From positions 26,320 to 90,319 of the forward strand of contig JAAEAF010004368.1 of assembly GCA_011037195.1 (NCBI GenBank): a DNA stretch of 64,000 bases, read 5' to 3'. The stretch comes from Triatoma infestans (taxonomy: Eukaryota; Arthropoda; Insecta; Hemiptera; Reduviidae). Position numbers and translations under genes: made by a program. Numbering within the stretch: the stretch's first letter is position 1; every line of letters begins with the position of its first letter. The notes beneath the pieces are model-generated. The model saw nothing but the letters and a program-made list of their open reading frames with translations. It did not search any database and was not told where the DNA came from. Below are positions 63,139 to 64,000 of the stretch, one piece after another.

Positions 63139-64000
63139 CTTTTTTTTTATCAAAACACACAATAGGACGTACTCGCGTCCAATCCCAGCCCGCAAACTAT
63201 TCATCCATCGCAATCGACTTTACTGTAAACAGAACTGTTTCTATATATACATAATCTACTAAATAAACGAGGGATGGGCACTCAAAAGTGCACATAAGCG
63301 AACATAAAAACTAAAGCATCCTAGACTAACTACAATATAACCTAGTACACATACAAACCTCACACAGTCAATAAATACAGTCATATCTTGCACATCCATA
63401 CAAGACTACCTAAGGAACCTCTCAGTACTCGATATTCCTGAGAGGTCATCTAAAATTCTACAGCTATCCGAAAATAACGCACACAGACTATAGACAAGCA
63501 ATAAATTAATATCACACAAAACATTCACTCCACCTACCCAAGCGAAAGACCCCAGGGCATATGCCGCGACAGAGCAGATTCCGCAAACATTTTGAAGGCA
63601 TTATATGCCGTCTTATTTTCCAGAAGCAAGGGCAGAGGGTCATTGCTAAGGTTAACATGAAATCCAATTCCTCGCCACAAGTTTGTGCGGAGATCTTCAT
63701 AGAGCTCACAGTCTAAAACTATGTGTTCAGTGGTCTCCTCTTCGCCATAGCGACATCGACCCTCACTCACCAGCTCCATTCTAAACCACTTGTCATATAT
63801 CTGTCCATGCCCGGTTACAAGTCTGGAGACAGCATATGAAAAATCCGTTGGGACTATTCTATGACCAGCCGTCGCGCCCGGAAGATACCTATAAGTTGTC
63901 CTTCCCTTCGCAGAACTCGCCCAGCGGGCTTTTCATATGTCCAAAAGATCCTGTTTAATTTTTGTTATCCTACTATTTCTCAGCCAAATCATATAATCAT
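63139..64000 (-). mobile_element. LINE 3' portion, family E, running off the window
   Basis: Minus-strand element: coding end 64000-63512, 3' UTR to 63150 and poly(A) (T's 63141-63149). The UTR has CAGTCAATAAATACAGTCAT-type words similar in style to family A. Confidence 0.65.
63512..64000 (-). pseudogene. LINE family E ORF2 C-terminus
   Basis: Minus strand reads NSRITKIKQDLLDI, a stop, KARWASSAKGRTTYRYLPG, SYAVSRLVTGHGQIYDKWFR and the knuckle CRYGEEETTEHIVLDCELY. VTGHGxxxxxxxR followed by C-x(8)-H-x(4)-C is the C-terminal signature of RNase H-bearing or R1-like elements. One stop in the linker and one Cys of the knuckle (CRYG) changed. The 5' part lies outside the window. Confidence 0.65.

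Overview
This window looks like a gene-poor, very AT-rich stretch of an arthropod nuclear genome, most likely an insect. The evidence is the mixture of transposable elements: a Jockey-clade LINE with an intact reverse transcriptase, R1-like and I-like (RNase H bearing) LINE remnants, Penelope-like elements, tRNA-derived SINEs, and hAT, pogo-like and Ginger-like DNA transposons. I found no host protein-coding gene, rRNA or stand-alone tRNA gene that I can support. Clade and family names are from motif recognition only, with no database search. Identity statements are by eye.

Layout. 1-7.4 kb: three truncated LINE copies, a palindromic hammerhead element (3.2-3.5 kb) and an RTE-like LINE bounded by a 13-bp target-site duplication (TSD). 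7.4-11.1 kb: a composite SINE, a TSD-flanked Jockey copy with a large internal deletion but a 586-codon open RT frame, and a Penelope-like C-terminal fragment. 11.7-20.3 kb: the densest part, with a direct 0.7-kb duplication, a LINE 3' copy with a 19-bp hairpin, a palindromic hammerhead element carrying a captured piece of an R1-like LINE whose donor lies 4 kb away in inverted orientation, and a SINE split by a 911-bp retroposon of unknown type. 20.3-28.6 kb: LINE remnants, a hAT element nested in a pogo-like element, and a second SINE family. 28.6-35 kb: mostly unrecognised AT-rich DNA with two SINEs, a hammerhead remnant and a possible solo LTR. 35-42.2 kb: a Penelope-like element (GIY-YIG) with a hammerhead motif, a related inverted hammerhead pair, SINEs. 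43.8-47 kb: a Ginger-like element with about 165-bp inverted termini, a SINE with an I-LINE tail, and an inverted hammerhead element whose TSD was later hit by a solo LTR. 48.6-56.7 kb: RT fragments, a CR1-like LINE, another inverted hammerhead element and a 2.6-kb I-like LINE. 57.6-64 kb: two LINE 3' ends and a tandem non-coding duplication.

How the parts fit. Four sequence families of small palindromic elements carry divergent hammerhead-like motifs, one per arm, and one arm has a 30-40 nt outer extension. Three copies have TSDs of 12, 13 and 16 bp, and one family shares its terminal sequence with a GIY-YIG Penelope-like copy. I infer that these are non-autonomous Penelope-type retroelements whose arms carry self-cleaving ribozymes. 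A separate theme is a tRNA-derived SINE whose one body carries at least three different 3' tails. Two tails match the 3' ends of two LINE families in this same window, which is the expected signature of SINEs that borrow LINE reverse transcriptase.
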